A program made the position numbers and the translations under genes. From contig CANNZV010000425.1 in NCBI GenBank assembly GCA_947561585.1, positions 1 through 64,000 of the forward strand: DNA of 64,000 nucleotides, given 5' to 3'. Below, one piece after another: positions 1 through 11,347 of the stretch. The stretch's first letter is position 1, and every line of letters starts with the position of its first letter. The notes below the pieces were generated by a model that was not told where the DNA came from, made no database searches, and worked only from the letters and a program-made list of their open reading frames with translations. The DNA is from Caprella mutica. Its lineage: Eukaryota; Arthropoda; Malacostraca; Amphipoda; Caprellidae.

Positions 1-2026
1 GATAGTACATCATCAAGTACTCTTTTTCTGATAGTACATCATCACAGTTACTCTTTTCTCTGATAGTACATCATCCACAGTGACTCTTTTCTCTGATAGT
101 ACATCATCACAGTGACTCTTTTCTCTGATAGTACATCATCACAGTGACTCTTTTCTCTGACTAGTACATTATCACAGTGACTCTTTTCTCTGATAGTACA
201 TCATCACAATGACCTCTTTTCTCTGATAGTACATCATCACAGTGACTCTTTTCTCTGATAGTACATCATCACAGTGACTCTTTCTCTGATAGTACATCAT
301 CACAGTGACTCTTTTCTCTGATAGTACATCATCACAGTGACTCTTTTCTCTGATAGTACATCATCACAGTGACTCTTTTCTCTGATAGTACATCATCACA
401 ATGACTCTTTTCTCTGATAGTACATCATCACAGTTACTCTTTTCTCTGATAGTACATCATCACAATGACTCTTTTCTCTGATAGTACATCATCACAGTGA
501 CTCTTTTCTCTGATAGTACATCATCACAGTGACTCTTTTCTCTGATAGTACATCACCACAGTGACTCTTTTCTCTGATAGTACATCATCACAGTGACTCT
601 TTTCTCTGATAGTACATCACCACAGTGACTCTTTTCTCTGATAGTACATCATCACAGTGACTCTTTTCTCTGATAGTACATCACCACAGTGACTCTTTTC
701 TCTGATAGTACATCATCACAGTGACTCTTTTCTCTGATAGTACATCATCACAGTGACTCTTTTCTCTGATAGTACATCACCACAGTGACTCTTTTCTCTG
801 ATAGTACATCATCACAGTGACTCTTTTCTCTGATAGTACATCATCACAATGACTCTTTTCTCTGATAGTACATCATCACAATGACTCTTTTCTCTGATAG
901 TACATCATCACAGTGACTCTTTTCTCTGATAGTACATCATCACAGTGACTCTTTTCTCCGATAGTACATCATCACAGTGACTCTTTTCTCTGATAGTACA
1001 TCATCACAATGACTCTTTTCTCTGATAGTACATCATCACAATGACTCTTTTCTCTGATAGTACATCATCACAGTGACTCTTTTCTCTGATAGTACATCAT
1101 CACAGTTACTCTTTTCTCTGATAGTACATCATCACAGTTACTCTTTTCTCTGATAGTACATCATCACAGTGACTCTTTTCTCTGATAGTACATCATCACA
1201 GTGACTCTTTTCTCTGATAGTACATCATCACAGTGACTTTTTTCTCTGACAGTACATTATCACAGTGACTCTTTTCTCTGATAGTACATCATCACAATGA
1301 CTCTTTTCTCTGATAGTACATCATCACAGTGACTCTTTTCTCTGATAGTACATCATCACAGTGACTCTTTTCTCTGATAGTACATCATCACAGTGACTCT
1401 TTTCCCTGATAGTACATCATCACAGTGACTCTTTTCTCTGATAGTACATCATCACAGTGACTCTTTTCTCTGATAGTACATCATCACAATGACTCTTTTC
1501 TCTGATAGTACATCATCACAGTTACTCTTTTCTCTGATAGTACATCATCACAATGACTCTTTTCTCTGATAGTACATCATCACAGTGACTCTTTTCTCTG
1601 ATAGTACATCATCACAGTGACTCTTTTCTCTGATAGTACATCACCACAGTGACTCTTTTCTCTGATAGTACATCATCACAGTGACTCTTTTCTCTGATAG
1701 TACATCACCACAGTGACTCTTTTCTCTGATAGTACATCATCACAGTGACTCTTTTCTCTGATAGTACATCACCACAGTGACTCTTTTCTCTGATAGTACA
1801 TCATCACAGTGACTCTTTTCTCTGATAGTACATCATCACAGTGACTCTTTTCTCTGATAGTACATCACCACAGTGACTCTTTTCTCTGATAGTACATCAT
1901 AACAGTGACTCTTTTCTCTGATAGTACATCACCACAGTGACTCTTTTCTCTGATAGTACATCATCACAGAGACTCTTTTCTCTAATAGTACATCATCACA
2001 GTGACTCTTTTCTCTGATAGTACATA
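1..2026. repeat. 32-bp minisatellite array (about 63 copies)
   Basis: Near-identical tandem units of 32 bp containing GATAGTACATCATCACAGTG followed by a CTCTTTTCTCT tract. The array runs off the left edge of the window. Variant units (ACAATG, CAGTTA, CACCAC, ACATTAT) mark positions and reveal an internal duplication: the order of variants at about 157-820 recurs at about 1245-1908, exactly 1088 bp (34 units) later. No coding function is visible. Confidence 0.97.
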
Positions 2027-2340
2027 GATAGTAATATCATGTTTTCCGGTCGAAGTGCCTGGTTTCAAACCACAAATACATTCGGTTTAATTCGAACAAA
2101 CTGTGTAAGTGAAAGAGTCCGAGGGCGGAAGCGTTAGATAAAATGTTCGAAAGCTTTTGAATATTCGAATCATTTATTCATTTTAGTGCTGATGAGTTAT
2201 TGAAAAATGTTATAGTTTAGTTTGGGGAAAGTGATTCAATTATTCAGTTCATTTCTACGTTATTGTTATTATTTGACAAAAAAAAATGTATAAAAGATTG
2301 AACTTTATGATATAAAGCTATTCACTTATGAATTCATCTG
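2027..2340. other. Unique AT-rich intergenic DNA
   Basis: Non-repetitive spacer between two arrays. I see no gene, RNA or mobile-element end in it. Confidence 0.6.
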
Positions 2341-2590
2341 GTCTATATCTCCATGCGTCATTTCTCTCTTTCCATGCGTCATTTCTCTCTTTCCATGCGT
2401 CATTTCTCTCTTTACATGCGTCATTACTCTCTTTCCATGCGTTATTTCTCTCTCACTATGCGTCATTTCCCTCTTTCCATGCGTAATTTCTCTCTCTCCA
2501 TGCGTCATATTTCTCTCTCCATGCGTCATATCTTTCTCTCTCTCCATGTGTCATTACCTCTCCATGTGTCATTACCTCTCCATTTCTCTC
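2341..2590. repeat. 21-bp CT-rich minisatellite (about 11 copies)
   Basis: Tandem units around CCATGCGTCATTTCTCTCTT, decaying at the right into CCATGTGTCATTACCT units. Short open frames on both strands simply read the repeat. Confidence 0.92.
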
Positions 2591-3215
2591 TTTTTAAAGC
2601 TGGCGGTTGATCCCGTAGAGTAAATATCATTTCAAAGTTTCATATAGCAAATTATTGACATGATTGGCAGGAGCTTCGGTTTCAAAATGTCGAACTCCAA
2701 TTAATTTCAAAATGTGAAAAGACACATTCGCCAGATTTCCAAAACTACTTCACTAAATAATTGGACGGGAATTTTTCCACTTACGTAATATCCGCTGTGG
2801 GTTATTTCTGGACAGGTAAATTAATGGCATTACTTTTAATTGCAGAGTTTAGTTTTGACTTCAGTAACTAATTATTGGGTAATTGAATTTATACGCTTTT
2901 AGATGGGGTTAAACTTTTAGAATTGGGGTTCATACGAGAGCCCTAATTCTTTTATATAATACATACGATTGCTTCTTTCATCTTAGGTATTCTTTGAGGG
3001 TTTTATTTAGTTTTTTGTTGAGTGATTGTATCAGAGACATGCGCTTCATTATCTTTGCTCAATTCAAGGAATTCTCTGAAATTAAATTTCGAGTCTGTCT
3101 GTTGCCTGGTCCAGAAAATCGAATTCACTTGCGAGATGAAAAGAAACTTCAGTTGCGAAGTTAAGGAGATCAATTGGCAGAGTCTTTGATTCTTATTTGC
3201 TACCATTGACCAGTC
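2591..3215. other. Unassigned intergenic DNA
   Basis: Non-repetitive AT-rich sequence. No gene-like frame or recognisable element end is seen. Confidence 0.55.
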
Positions 3216-3216
3216 G

Positions 3217-3352
3217 GATGTGTGCTGTGCAGTGTGCTGTGCAGTGTGCTGTGCAGAGTGCAGTGTGCTGTGCAGTGTGTGCTGTGCAATGTACAGTGTG
3301 CTGTGCAGTGTACAGTGTGCTATACAGTGTACAGTATATAGTGTACAGTATT
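3217..3352. repeat. CAGTGTGCTGTG-type short tandem repeat
   Basis: Imperfect units of about 10-12 bp (TGTGCTGTGCAG and derivatives such as TACAGTGTGCTA) degenerate toward the right. Similar GTGCAGTG-rich sequence recurs at 7090-7206. Confidence 0.9.
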
Positions 3353-4008
3353 CCATTCAATAGTCGTTTTTTTATTCAATATGTATATTATTATCAAAAA
3401 TATTCAATTTATTCGAGCTTATATACGATATCTGAATTTTCCACCGGTATTATACTATACTAACTCCTATTTTTTTATAATAGGATTATTTAAATATGAA
3501 TATCTGTACGGACGATCATTTCATATTAAGAGCATTAAAAACATTACCTAAAACCACTGATACTATTTCACAAAATATAATAATTCAAAACCCATATTTC
3601 TTTTGCTTCTATCCATTCATGCTGCCTCGAATAAATTTCTTTGCTTTATTTAGGAGCTTAAAAGATCCTTTTACCAAATTCATGCAGAAGACCATTCATA
3701 AAATCTGTGTTTTAATTTTCTTCTTTGAGCGTAACAAAAGGATTTCTCTCTCTCCTGCAGGGATAACCCAATTAAAACACTCGCAAAGAATGCTTTTCCT
3801 TAATTGTATGCACTCTTATTATTGCAGCCGTGTTAATTACCTAATGGAATTTCGTCCGAAGTTAAGGTTTTGATTAAATAATGCTTTAATAAAGGCTTTG
3901 GGTAATGTAAATTGTTGTTTAAACTTAACGTCGTGGAATCGATTCTCAGATTAAAGTTTATGAAAAATGTTGATAATGAAGTCTTGTTTTATAAAAGGCT
4001 TGCGCGTT
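3353..4008. other. Unassigned intergenic DNA
   Basis: AT-rich and non-repetitive. An open frame of about 125 codons at 3496-3873 has no recognisable motif, and its composition matches the surrounding non-coding DNA, so I do not call it a gene. Confidence 0.5.
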
Positions 4009-4009
4009 C

Positions 4010-4279
4010 TAAAGGGCTGTACACACGTAGGGTTTTTGAAGTCTTTCCACCAGACTTTTTGCTAAGCTCCTCCTACTTTTTCCACGAGAATTTAAGAAAA
4101 ATCGATATAATTATTTATTTTAGTTGGTATCCATGATTCCTGAAGTTATCATGGATACCAACTGAAATAAATAATCATTTCATTGTTTTTTCATATATTC
4201 TCGTGGAAAAAGTGGGAGGAGCTAAGCAAAAAGTCTGGTGGAAAGACTTAAAGAACCCTACGTATGAACGGTCCTTAAG
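4010..4279. mobile_element. Family B MITE, copy 1
   Basis: Inverted-repeat element with arms of about 105 bp, ending in TAAAGGGCTGTACACACG on the left and the complementary ACGGTCCTTA on the right. Both arms contain GTCTTTCCACCAGACTTTTT and CTCCTCC blocks. The centre is a 40-bp palindrome built on TTGGTATCCATGAT. It has no coding capacity. The target duplication is ambiguous, perhaps TA or TAA. Confidence 0.9.
4124..4162. repeat. Central 40-bp palindrome (micro-palindrome P)
   Basis: TTGGTATCCATGATTCCTG is followed by its near-perfect reverse complement. The same palindrome sits in the middle of several family A MITEs, which otherwise share nothing with family B. Confidence 0.9.
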
Positions 4280-4672
4280 ATGAAAAGATCGTTGACTTGA
4301 CTAATTATTTCTAGAATACTAATTCTCTCAAAAAATGCACTTTCCCAATCAATTTCAAAACCTCCTTCAATTTGCATTTTGCTAATATTTTTAGTGTAAA
4401 TTGGCACCGACAGTAATGTACAGGTGGGACATACAACCAATAAAGATGTTAATCTATCAAACGAAGCCTGTCTAACCTCATTGGTGAATCTTATAACAAC
4501 CAACACACTCTTTTTACTCGAGAGACTCTCCGATAGAGGCGCTGCTACACGTCTTCGGAACCTGAGTGCCAGGGTATTTGAATAATATATTTAAATTACT
4601 TGGAGTAGTTACTCAGCTGAAATTTATGCTTCATCTGCCGTCCGATGAGTGGAGACAGAATGAGAAATTGGA
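4280..4672. other. Unassigned intergenic DNA
   Basis: Non-repetitive stretch between MITE B and the 8-bp array. No supported gene. Confidence 0.5.
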
Positions 4673-5221
4673 GATAAGGTGAATTAGATGAGGTGATGAG
4701 GTGAATTAGATAAGGTGAATTAGATAAATTTGTTAGGTGATGAGGTGATAAGGTGATGGGGTGATGAGGTGATGAGGTGATAAGGTGATAAGGTGATGAG
4801 GTGATAAGGTGATAAGGTGATTAGGTGATAAGGTGATAAGGTGATAAGGTGATAAGGTGATGAGGTGATAAGGTGATAAGGTGATAAGGTGATGAGGTGA
4901 TAAGGTGATAAGGTGATTAGGTGATTAGGTGATGAGGTGATGAGGTGATAAGGTGATGAGGTGATGAGGTGATTAGGTGATAAGGTGATGAGGTGATAAG
5001 GTGATGAGGTGATAAGGTGATGAGGTGATAAGGTGATAAGGTGATGAGGTGATGAGGTGATAAGGTGATGAGGTGATAAGGTGATGAGGTGATAAGGTGA
5101 TAAGGTGATGAGGTGATGAGGTGATGAGGTGATGAGGTGATGAGGTGATAAGGTGATGAGGTGATGAGGTGATTAGGTGATAAGGTGATGAGGTGATAAG
5201 GTGATAAGGTGATGAGGTGAT
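4673..5221. repeat. 8-bp array, GGTGATAA / GGTGATGA (about 60 copies)
   Basis: Uninterrupted tandem octamers differing mainly at the seventh base (A, G or T). The left edge has longer irregular units containing GTGAATTAGAT. Open frames inside are repeat artefacts. Confidence 0.96.
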
Positions 5222-5269
5222 CTGTAGCAATAGCTCTTTATTTTCGGAAGAAGTAAAGATAACGAACTA

Positions 5270-7025
5270 GAAATAAAAGTAGATATCTCTTTCTGTAGCG
5301 ATTTCTCATTATTTTCTTTACTATCTCTTTCTGTAGCAATATTTCTTTATTTTCTGTACTATCTCTTTCTGTAGCAATATTTCTTTATTTTCTTTACTAT
5401 CTCTTTCTGTAGCAATATTTCTTTATTTCTTTACTATCTCTTTCTGTAGCAATATTTCTTTATTTTCTTTACTATCTCTTTCTGTAGCAATATTTCTTTA
5501 TTTTCTTTACTATCTCTTTCTGTAGCAATGTTTCTTTATTTTCTGTACTATCTCTTTCTGTATCAATATTTCTTTATTTTCTTTACTATCTCTTTCTGCA
5601 TCAATATTTCTTTATTTCTTTACTATCTCTTTCTGTAGCAATATTTTTTTATTTTCTTTACTATCTCTTTCTGTATCAATATTTCTTTATTTCTTTACTA
5701 TCTCTTTCTGTAACAATATTTCTTTATTTTCTTTACTATCTCTTTCTGTAACAATATTTCTTTATTTTCTTTACTATCTCTTACTGTAGCAATATTTCTT
5801 TATTTTCTTTACTATCTCTTTCTGTAGCAATATTTCTTTAATTTCTTCACTATCTCTTTCTGTAGCAATGTTTCTTTTTTTTCTTTACTATCTCTTACTG
5901 TAGCAATATTTCTTTATTTTCTTTACTATCTCTTTCTGTAGCAATATTTCTTTATTTTCTTTACTATCTCTTTCTGTAGCAATATTTCTTTATTTTCTTT
6001 ACTATCTCTTTCTGTAGCAATATTTCTTTTTTTTCTTTACTATCTCTTTCTGTAGCAATATTTATTTATTTTCTTTACTATCTCTTTCTGTAGTAATATT
6101 TCTTTATTTTCTTTACTATCTCTTTCTGTAGCAATATTTCTTTATTTTCTTTACTATCTCTTTCTGTAGCAATATTTCTTTATTTTCTTTACTATCTCTT
6201 ACTGTAGCAATATTTCTTTATTTTCTTTACTATCTCTTTCTGTAGTAATATTTCTTTATTTTCTTTACTATCTCTTTCTGTAGCAATATTTCTTTATTTC
6301 TTTACTATCTCTTTCTGTAGCAATATTTCTTTATTTTCTTTACTATCTCTTTCTGTAGCAATATTTCTTTATTTTCTTTACTATCTCTTTCTGTAGCAAT
6401 GTTTCTTTATTTCTCTACTATCTCTTTCTGTAGCAATATTTCTTTATTTTCTTTACTATCTCTTTCTGTAGCAATATTTCTTTATTTTCTTTACTATCTC
6501 TTTCTGTAGCAATGTTTCTTTTTTTTCTTTACTATCTCATACTGTAGCAATATTTCTTTATTTCTTTACTATCTCTTTCTGTAGCAATATTTCTTTATTT
6601 TCTTTACTATCTCTTTCTGTAGCAATATTTCTTTATTTTCTTTACTATCTCTTTCTGTAGCAATATTTCTTTATTTTCTTTACTATCTCTTTCTGTAGCA
6701 ATATTTCTTTATTTTCTTTACTATCTCTTTCTGTAGCAATATTTCTTTATTTTCTTTACTATCTCTTTCTGTATCAATATTTCTTTATTTTCTTTACTAT
6801 CTCTTTCTGTATCAATATTTCTTTATTTTCTTTACTATCTCTTTCTGTAGCAATATTTCTTTATTTCTTTACTATCTCTTTCTGTAGCAATATTTCTTTA
6901 TTTCTTTGCTATCTCTTTCTGTAGCAATATTTCTTTATTTCTTTACTATCTCTTTCTGTAGCAATACTTCTTTATTTTCTTTACTATCTCTTTCTGTATC
7001 AATATTTCTTTATTTTCTTCACTGT
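5270..7025. repeat. 38-bp minisatellite (about 45 copies)
   Basis: Units contain CTTTCTGTAGCAATATTTCT followed by TTATTTTCTTTACTATCT. A 37-bp variant lacking one T of the TTTT run recurs through the array. The unit is CT-rich on this strand. Confidence 0.97.
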
Positions 7026-7087
7026 AGCAATATATATCTTTTTTAACCATTAAAGCTAGCAATGACTGAAGTGAAGGACTATGCAAA

Positions 7088-7206
7088 GCATGTGTTCTAA
7101 TATTCAGCAGCTTGTGCTGGTGCTTACATTGCTGCAGTGTGCTATGCAAAGCGCTACTTACTGCACTTGATTGTGCATAATGATGTGCAGTGTGCACTGT
7201 GCATGG
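7088..7206. repeat. GTGCAGTG-rich low-complexity patch
   Basis: Overlapping degenerate TGTGCA and TGCAGTG motifs without a fixed period. It resembles the array at 3217-3352. No gene is supported. Confidence 0.55.
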
Positions 7207-7239
7207 TTGTTTTGACCTCTCACTGCAGTGATGAGTATT

Positions 7240-7438
7240 AGGGTATGTTTCGAGTTATCGGACGGTTTCACATTTGTGGATCAAGTAAGAAAAAAAAATT
7301 GGTATTATTTACTTTTTATTTCAATTGGTATCCATGATACCTGTCGGTATCATGGATACCAATTATAAGGGAAGAGGTAAATAATAATTATTCAATAATT
7401 TTAAATGCGGAAATGTCTAATAACTCGAAACTTACCCT
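7240..7438. mobile_element. Family A MITE
   Basis: Left end AGGGTATGTTTCGAGTTATC and right end CTCGAAACTTACCCT are inverted repeats. The interior carries micro-palindrome P at 7324-7363 (ATTGGTATCCATGATACC and complement). Non-coding. Confidence 0.9.
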
Positions 7439-7624
7439 TTAATTATTGATGGCTGTTCATTAGATTATTTTTGCCTGATTGAACATTACACTTTTTTCAA
7501 AATATACAAACTACTATTTTTTACAACATTTTCATAAAATAAATGACCACATTATTTAGCCAATAAATTAATAGATAAAAGTTACCTTAAAATTCCCTTA
7601 GTGTTTCAACTAGAATTACGTTTT

Positions 7625-7838
7625 TCGGCCCGCTTCTAACTAGCGTTTCTCAACGCCGCGTTGAAAAAAATGCTCATTGCAAAAAGTTTAGCTACAATTG
7701 ATTTTAACGGAGCCCTTCACACTTACGTTTTTTTTCACGCAAGTGTGAAGGATTTTGTTGAAATTAATTGTAGCTAACATTTTTGCAATGAGCATCTTAT
7801 TTAACGCGGCAAGAAACGCACGTGTGAAGCGGTCCTAA
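7625..7838. mobile_element. Family C foldback MITE, copy 1
   Basis: Arms of about 80 bp (CGCGTTGAAAAAAATGCTCA on the left, complementary TGAGCATCTTATTTAACGCG on the right) surround a second internal inverted repeat built on CTTCACACTTACG and CGCAAGTGTGAAG. The related copy is at 57206-57411. Non-coding. Confidence 0.85.
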
Positions 7839-8365
7839 TGCCCTGAATTTATATGAGCGTGTTTAAAACGAGATTTTTTTATTATGTTATTGTAATCTAC
7901 AAAAAACTGCGCAAAATACGTTACTTGAATGGGGATAGATAAATGTCACCTACTGTCTTTAAATATAAATACTACCTTCCTATTTTCCCAATGTAGGTAC
8001 ACACAATTCATTCTAATTTCAACTAGAGTTACATTCTTCTTTTGACTAGTTAATGTTTTGGTCCAATCGGAAGTGAGAGATTCAGAAGTTGCCGAAGAGT
8101 GCAAAGTGAAGACCAATTACAAAGGACTGCATTCGAATGGCAGACTTCAGTCTTTCGAACTTCAACTTCCTGCTGAACATTCGAATCATTGGACTCAAAC
8201 TTTTAAACTGTAGCAGATCCTTCAGTGGATTAATCTCAAAATCATATTGATATAAGATTTAAAATTTAATAAAGGATTTAGGTATAATGAATAATTTAAT
8301 ATACGATATAAATATAACACAGTATGCATTTTTTTGGTGTGATCGTAGACGATTTTGTCTTAGTT
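7839..8365. other. Unassigned intergenic DNA
   Basis: Non-repetitive AT-rich DNA with no supported gene. Confidence 0.5.
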
Positions 8366-8571
8366 AGGGTAAGTTACGAATTATCGGCCAGTTTCACATC
8401 TTCGGTCATAAGAAAAAATGATATAATAATAATTATTTAATTTTATCAATCGGTATCCATGATACCCGCAGGAATCATGGATACCAATTAAAATTAAACA
8501 CCAATTACAATTATATACAGTTTTTTCTGATATGATCGAAGATGTGAAACTGACCAATATTTCGTAACATA
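8366..8571. mobile_element. Family A MITE, 'cttcggtc' subtype
   Basis: Left arm AGGGTAAGTTACGAATTATC then AGTTTCACATCTTCGGTCAT, with a matching inverted right arm. Micro-palindrome P is at 8449-8488. The right end is slightly decayed (CGTAACATAAAG). Confidence 0.92.
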
Positions 8572-8579
8572 AAGAAAAC

Positions 8580-8652
8580 TGTATGGTGGAGCCATGTAAG
8601 ATTAAGAGCCATCCTACCTTCGATGGGCCCACCTTAAGTTCCCCGTAGGCCC
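8580..8652. mobile_element. Mini-hairpin G copy
   Basis: GTATGGTGGAGCCATGTAAG faces CGATGGGCCCACCTTA in inverted orientation. It is one of at least a dozen loci carrying this tiny hairpin or half of it. Confidence 0.6.
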
Positions 8653-9144
8653 CCGTGTCCCTCACAGCAAGGCCCCATTCATCACAAGGACTGCTTCAGA
8701 AAGGCTAGGATAGATGATAGCTCTCCAAGAAGTTATTCTATTTATCTTTAAAATGTAAGCCACAATTTGCTTCTTGGCAAAAACTGTCTAGTAAATCACT
8801 CAGCTTTTCAGTCGCTATCATTCTGTGGATGTGGTTTGTATCTTTGTGTTATTAAAGCTTATAGTAGTACAGTACGTATTTAAATAGTATGTATAAATAT
8901 ATTAAAACATAGGGAAAAGTTCAATTACTAAGTGCGAAATAAGTTAGAGATGGAAATGTTACTTAAAAATCATATTAAAGAATTAAAATGAATTCATTAA
9001 ATTTTTTAAATGGTCATATTTAGATGAGAGTATATATGTAATAATAATCTATTGAAATTGGAATGTGATATTTAATTTTCTTTTTAATTTAATTCTTTTT
9101 CACTTTGTCCTTTTATAGTTTTATGAATACGTATATTATACCAG
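8653..9144. other. Unassigned intergenic DNA
   Basis: No repeat unit, element end or supported reading frame is seen. Confidence 0.5.
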
Positions 9145-9350
9145 AAACACATGTTTACTCTTTCATATATTAGAGCACATGTGAACTCTTCATATACCTG
9201 AAACACATGTACTCTTACATCAGTTAAGCTCAATTGTCATTTTTTTTAAACAGGCTTTTTTTATTGCTTAGCTTGTTTTTTCACCTACATATTACAAAAA
9301 TATCATAAAACCTCTTCTTTTCTCACACTCAAATTCAATTAGGGCATACA
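9145..9350. repeat. Dispersed repeat, copy 1 (partner near 50335-50540)
   Basis: Shares blocks with the second locus in the same order and orientation: CTCTTTCATAT followed by TTAGAGCA, TCTTACAT followed by GTTAAGC, then ATTACAA followed by CTC/CAC-rich and AATTCAA/AAGTTCAA segments. The identity of the element is unknown. Confidence 0.6.
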
Positions 9351-9834
9351 GTCAAAATAAAAAAATATTTTCATTATAACCATATAATAAATAAATAAAG
9401 CAAATTACCACAATAATATTTCAGCAAACGCTACCCCTGACTACCTTCTGAAAAGCTGTTCTGTACGCATCTTCAGACGGACGGCTCTCAAGACATCTAA
9501 TTTTCAGCAGAACTACTCAAGCATTCCCTCTGTCGGCAAAGGAATTACTTTTCTTTATTTGCTATGTATGAGCAATGTTACAAGATGTTACCCCGAAAAT
9601 TACATAATGGAGAAGTGTGAGTGGATGTTTAACTGTCCCTAAGGATGTCCTCCTTCTCCTACTGTCCTACTAAGAATGATATGACAAATTCGTAGGATCA
9701 TATATCGTGTAATAATACTTGGTGTCATATTATAGTCAATATAGGTGCAGTATATACCGCAAAGATAAACCCTCAAACTGTAATATTCGATATTAAAATA
9801 TTTTAAGTGATTTTCTGCAACTCCTCCATAGATT

Positions 9835-9978
9835 TTTTCCCATCTTAATCTTCTTTGACTCTACTATGATTTTCTGCCTTAATCTTCTATGACTCTACCA
9901 TAATTTTCTGCCTTAATCTTCTTTAACTCTACCATGATTTTCTGTCTTAATCTTCTATGACTCTACCATTTTCGATCT
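9835..9978. repeat. 34-bp tandem repeat (4 copies) related to hairpin G
   Basis: Units contain CTTAATCTTCTATGACTCTA followed by CCATGATTTTCTG. The unit resembles the right half of hairpin G plus its flank, another case of that terminus occurring in tandem. Confidence 0.85.
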
Positions 9979-10158
9979 TACTTTTAGAAGATGAAGCACA
10001 GTTTCAATTAGGCTACATTTTGAAGATCGTGAGAGTTGAACATATTCATTAAATTAAGTGAGCCTAGCGTGCAATTGAACCTCTGTCCATTTCATTTAAC
10101 TGGTGATGACCTTCATGTCAATTGCCAAAGTGACACGCCCTAAATAGTATATAATTAT
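9979..10158. other. Unassigned spacer
   Basis: Short non-repetitive segment. Confidence 0.45.
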
Positions 10159-10528
10159 TGGGTGTGTTTCGAGTTATCGGGCGGTTACACATTTTCGACC
10201 AGTATAAAAAAAATCGTCTCCGCATGATGCTAATTTCTCAAATCACAGTTTTCTAATTTTTCTATTATTTTCTATTCTTACACATTTTTCATCGTTTACC
10301 CAGACCAATTTTAAAATATCTATAAACATTAAAATTAATAAAGTTTTTTTTGGAAATGCGATATTTGCAAACTGTGAAGAAATCAATACGGATACCTTTT
10401 TCTTTCATTGCACATAGTATTGTGATCAATGGCAGCTATATACCAATTATAATGAAAATCAAATAATAATTTTTCATCTTAAATCATCGAAAATTTAGAA
10501 ACAGTTCTATAACTCAGATTGCACCCTA
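10159..10528. mobile_element. Long, diverged family A MITE
   Basis: Left end GGGTGTGTTTCGAGTTATCG and right end ATAACTCAGATTGCACCC are degenerate inverted repeats. At about 370 bp it is nearly twice the usual length. A remnant of the central palindrome (TATACCAATTATAA) is near 10440. Confidence 0.75.
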
Positions 10529-11308
10529 TTATCATGTTCTAAAAATAATCCCGTTTAAAACCATATATTTATTTTACTCTTCATGTATATTCATTCTCTA
10601 ATTACTGTAATTCTAAATCCACATGTTTTATGTTATGCTTACATAACTAATAACAGTTAATTTCAAAATAAATAAGACTGTTAAACTATTTTATTTCGCA
10701 TTAATTCGTACATCAAGGGAAATATATTAATACTCCATTTGATAGGTAGCTACCTATAATATTCGTAGAACATAAAATATTTGATAAATGTTGCTGCAAT
10801 TAACATGTTTATTTTATAGACTATTCTGTTGATTTTATATATAAAGTAAATGATTGCAGGTCACCTGTACACACACCTTAATAATTTTATACAGGTGTTT
10901 GTAGATTTATTTAGATATACTCCAATGGAACTAATATAGTTAATATTTAGACTGCCAGTTCACCTGAATGTTTAAAGCCTAGTGGATACTGTTAATATTT
11001 CTTTCCGTGAATGGTATACATTTCTTTAACTATTAAAAGAGTATTACTTTTTAACACATTAAGAAATTTAGCAAAAAAACGTCTGTAACTTTGTAGGCAA
11101 ATAAATTCTGAAGAATAAGAAAACAAAATCCCATGCCTCTAGCTGACAAAATGTTCAAGTTGATACATTTCATAGTTAAAAATGTTTAAAAAAATTCTGA
11201 ACTTTTTAGCATACAAAATTTCTAATACAAATAATATCTGGTTTCAGAGGGAGAGGAAGAAATTATAATAAATAACAATTCTAATAAAATATATGTACAA
11301 GATTAACC
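10529..11308. other. AT-rich sequence upstream of the transporter gene
   Basis: No coding exon can be supported. It probably holds intron or 5' untranslated sequence of the transporter gene. A second acceptor-like site, GGTTTCAG followed by AGGGAG, occurs near 11240-11248. Confidence 0.45.
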
Positions 11309-11325
11309 TTCCTTATCCTTTCCAG
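11306..11325 (+). promoter_or_regulatory. Candidate 3' splice acceptor before the transporter start codon
   Basis: A pyrimidine-rich run ending in CCTTATCCTTTCCAG stands 22 bp before the start codon. This fits an intron in the 5' leader, with the whole protein encoded in the last exon. It is a sequence resemblance only; transcript data would decide. Confidence 0.5.
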
Positions 11326-11347
11326 AACTTTCAACTATTCAAGCATT

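Noticed and set aside
1..2026. CRISPR-like regular array
   Set aside because: There are no unique spacers between repeats, the unit is a plain tandem, and the surrounding DNA is eukaryotic.
3496..3873. 125-codon open frame as a gene
   Set aside because: Composition is like the AT-rich spacer, with no motif, no codon bias and no neighbouring exon signals.
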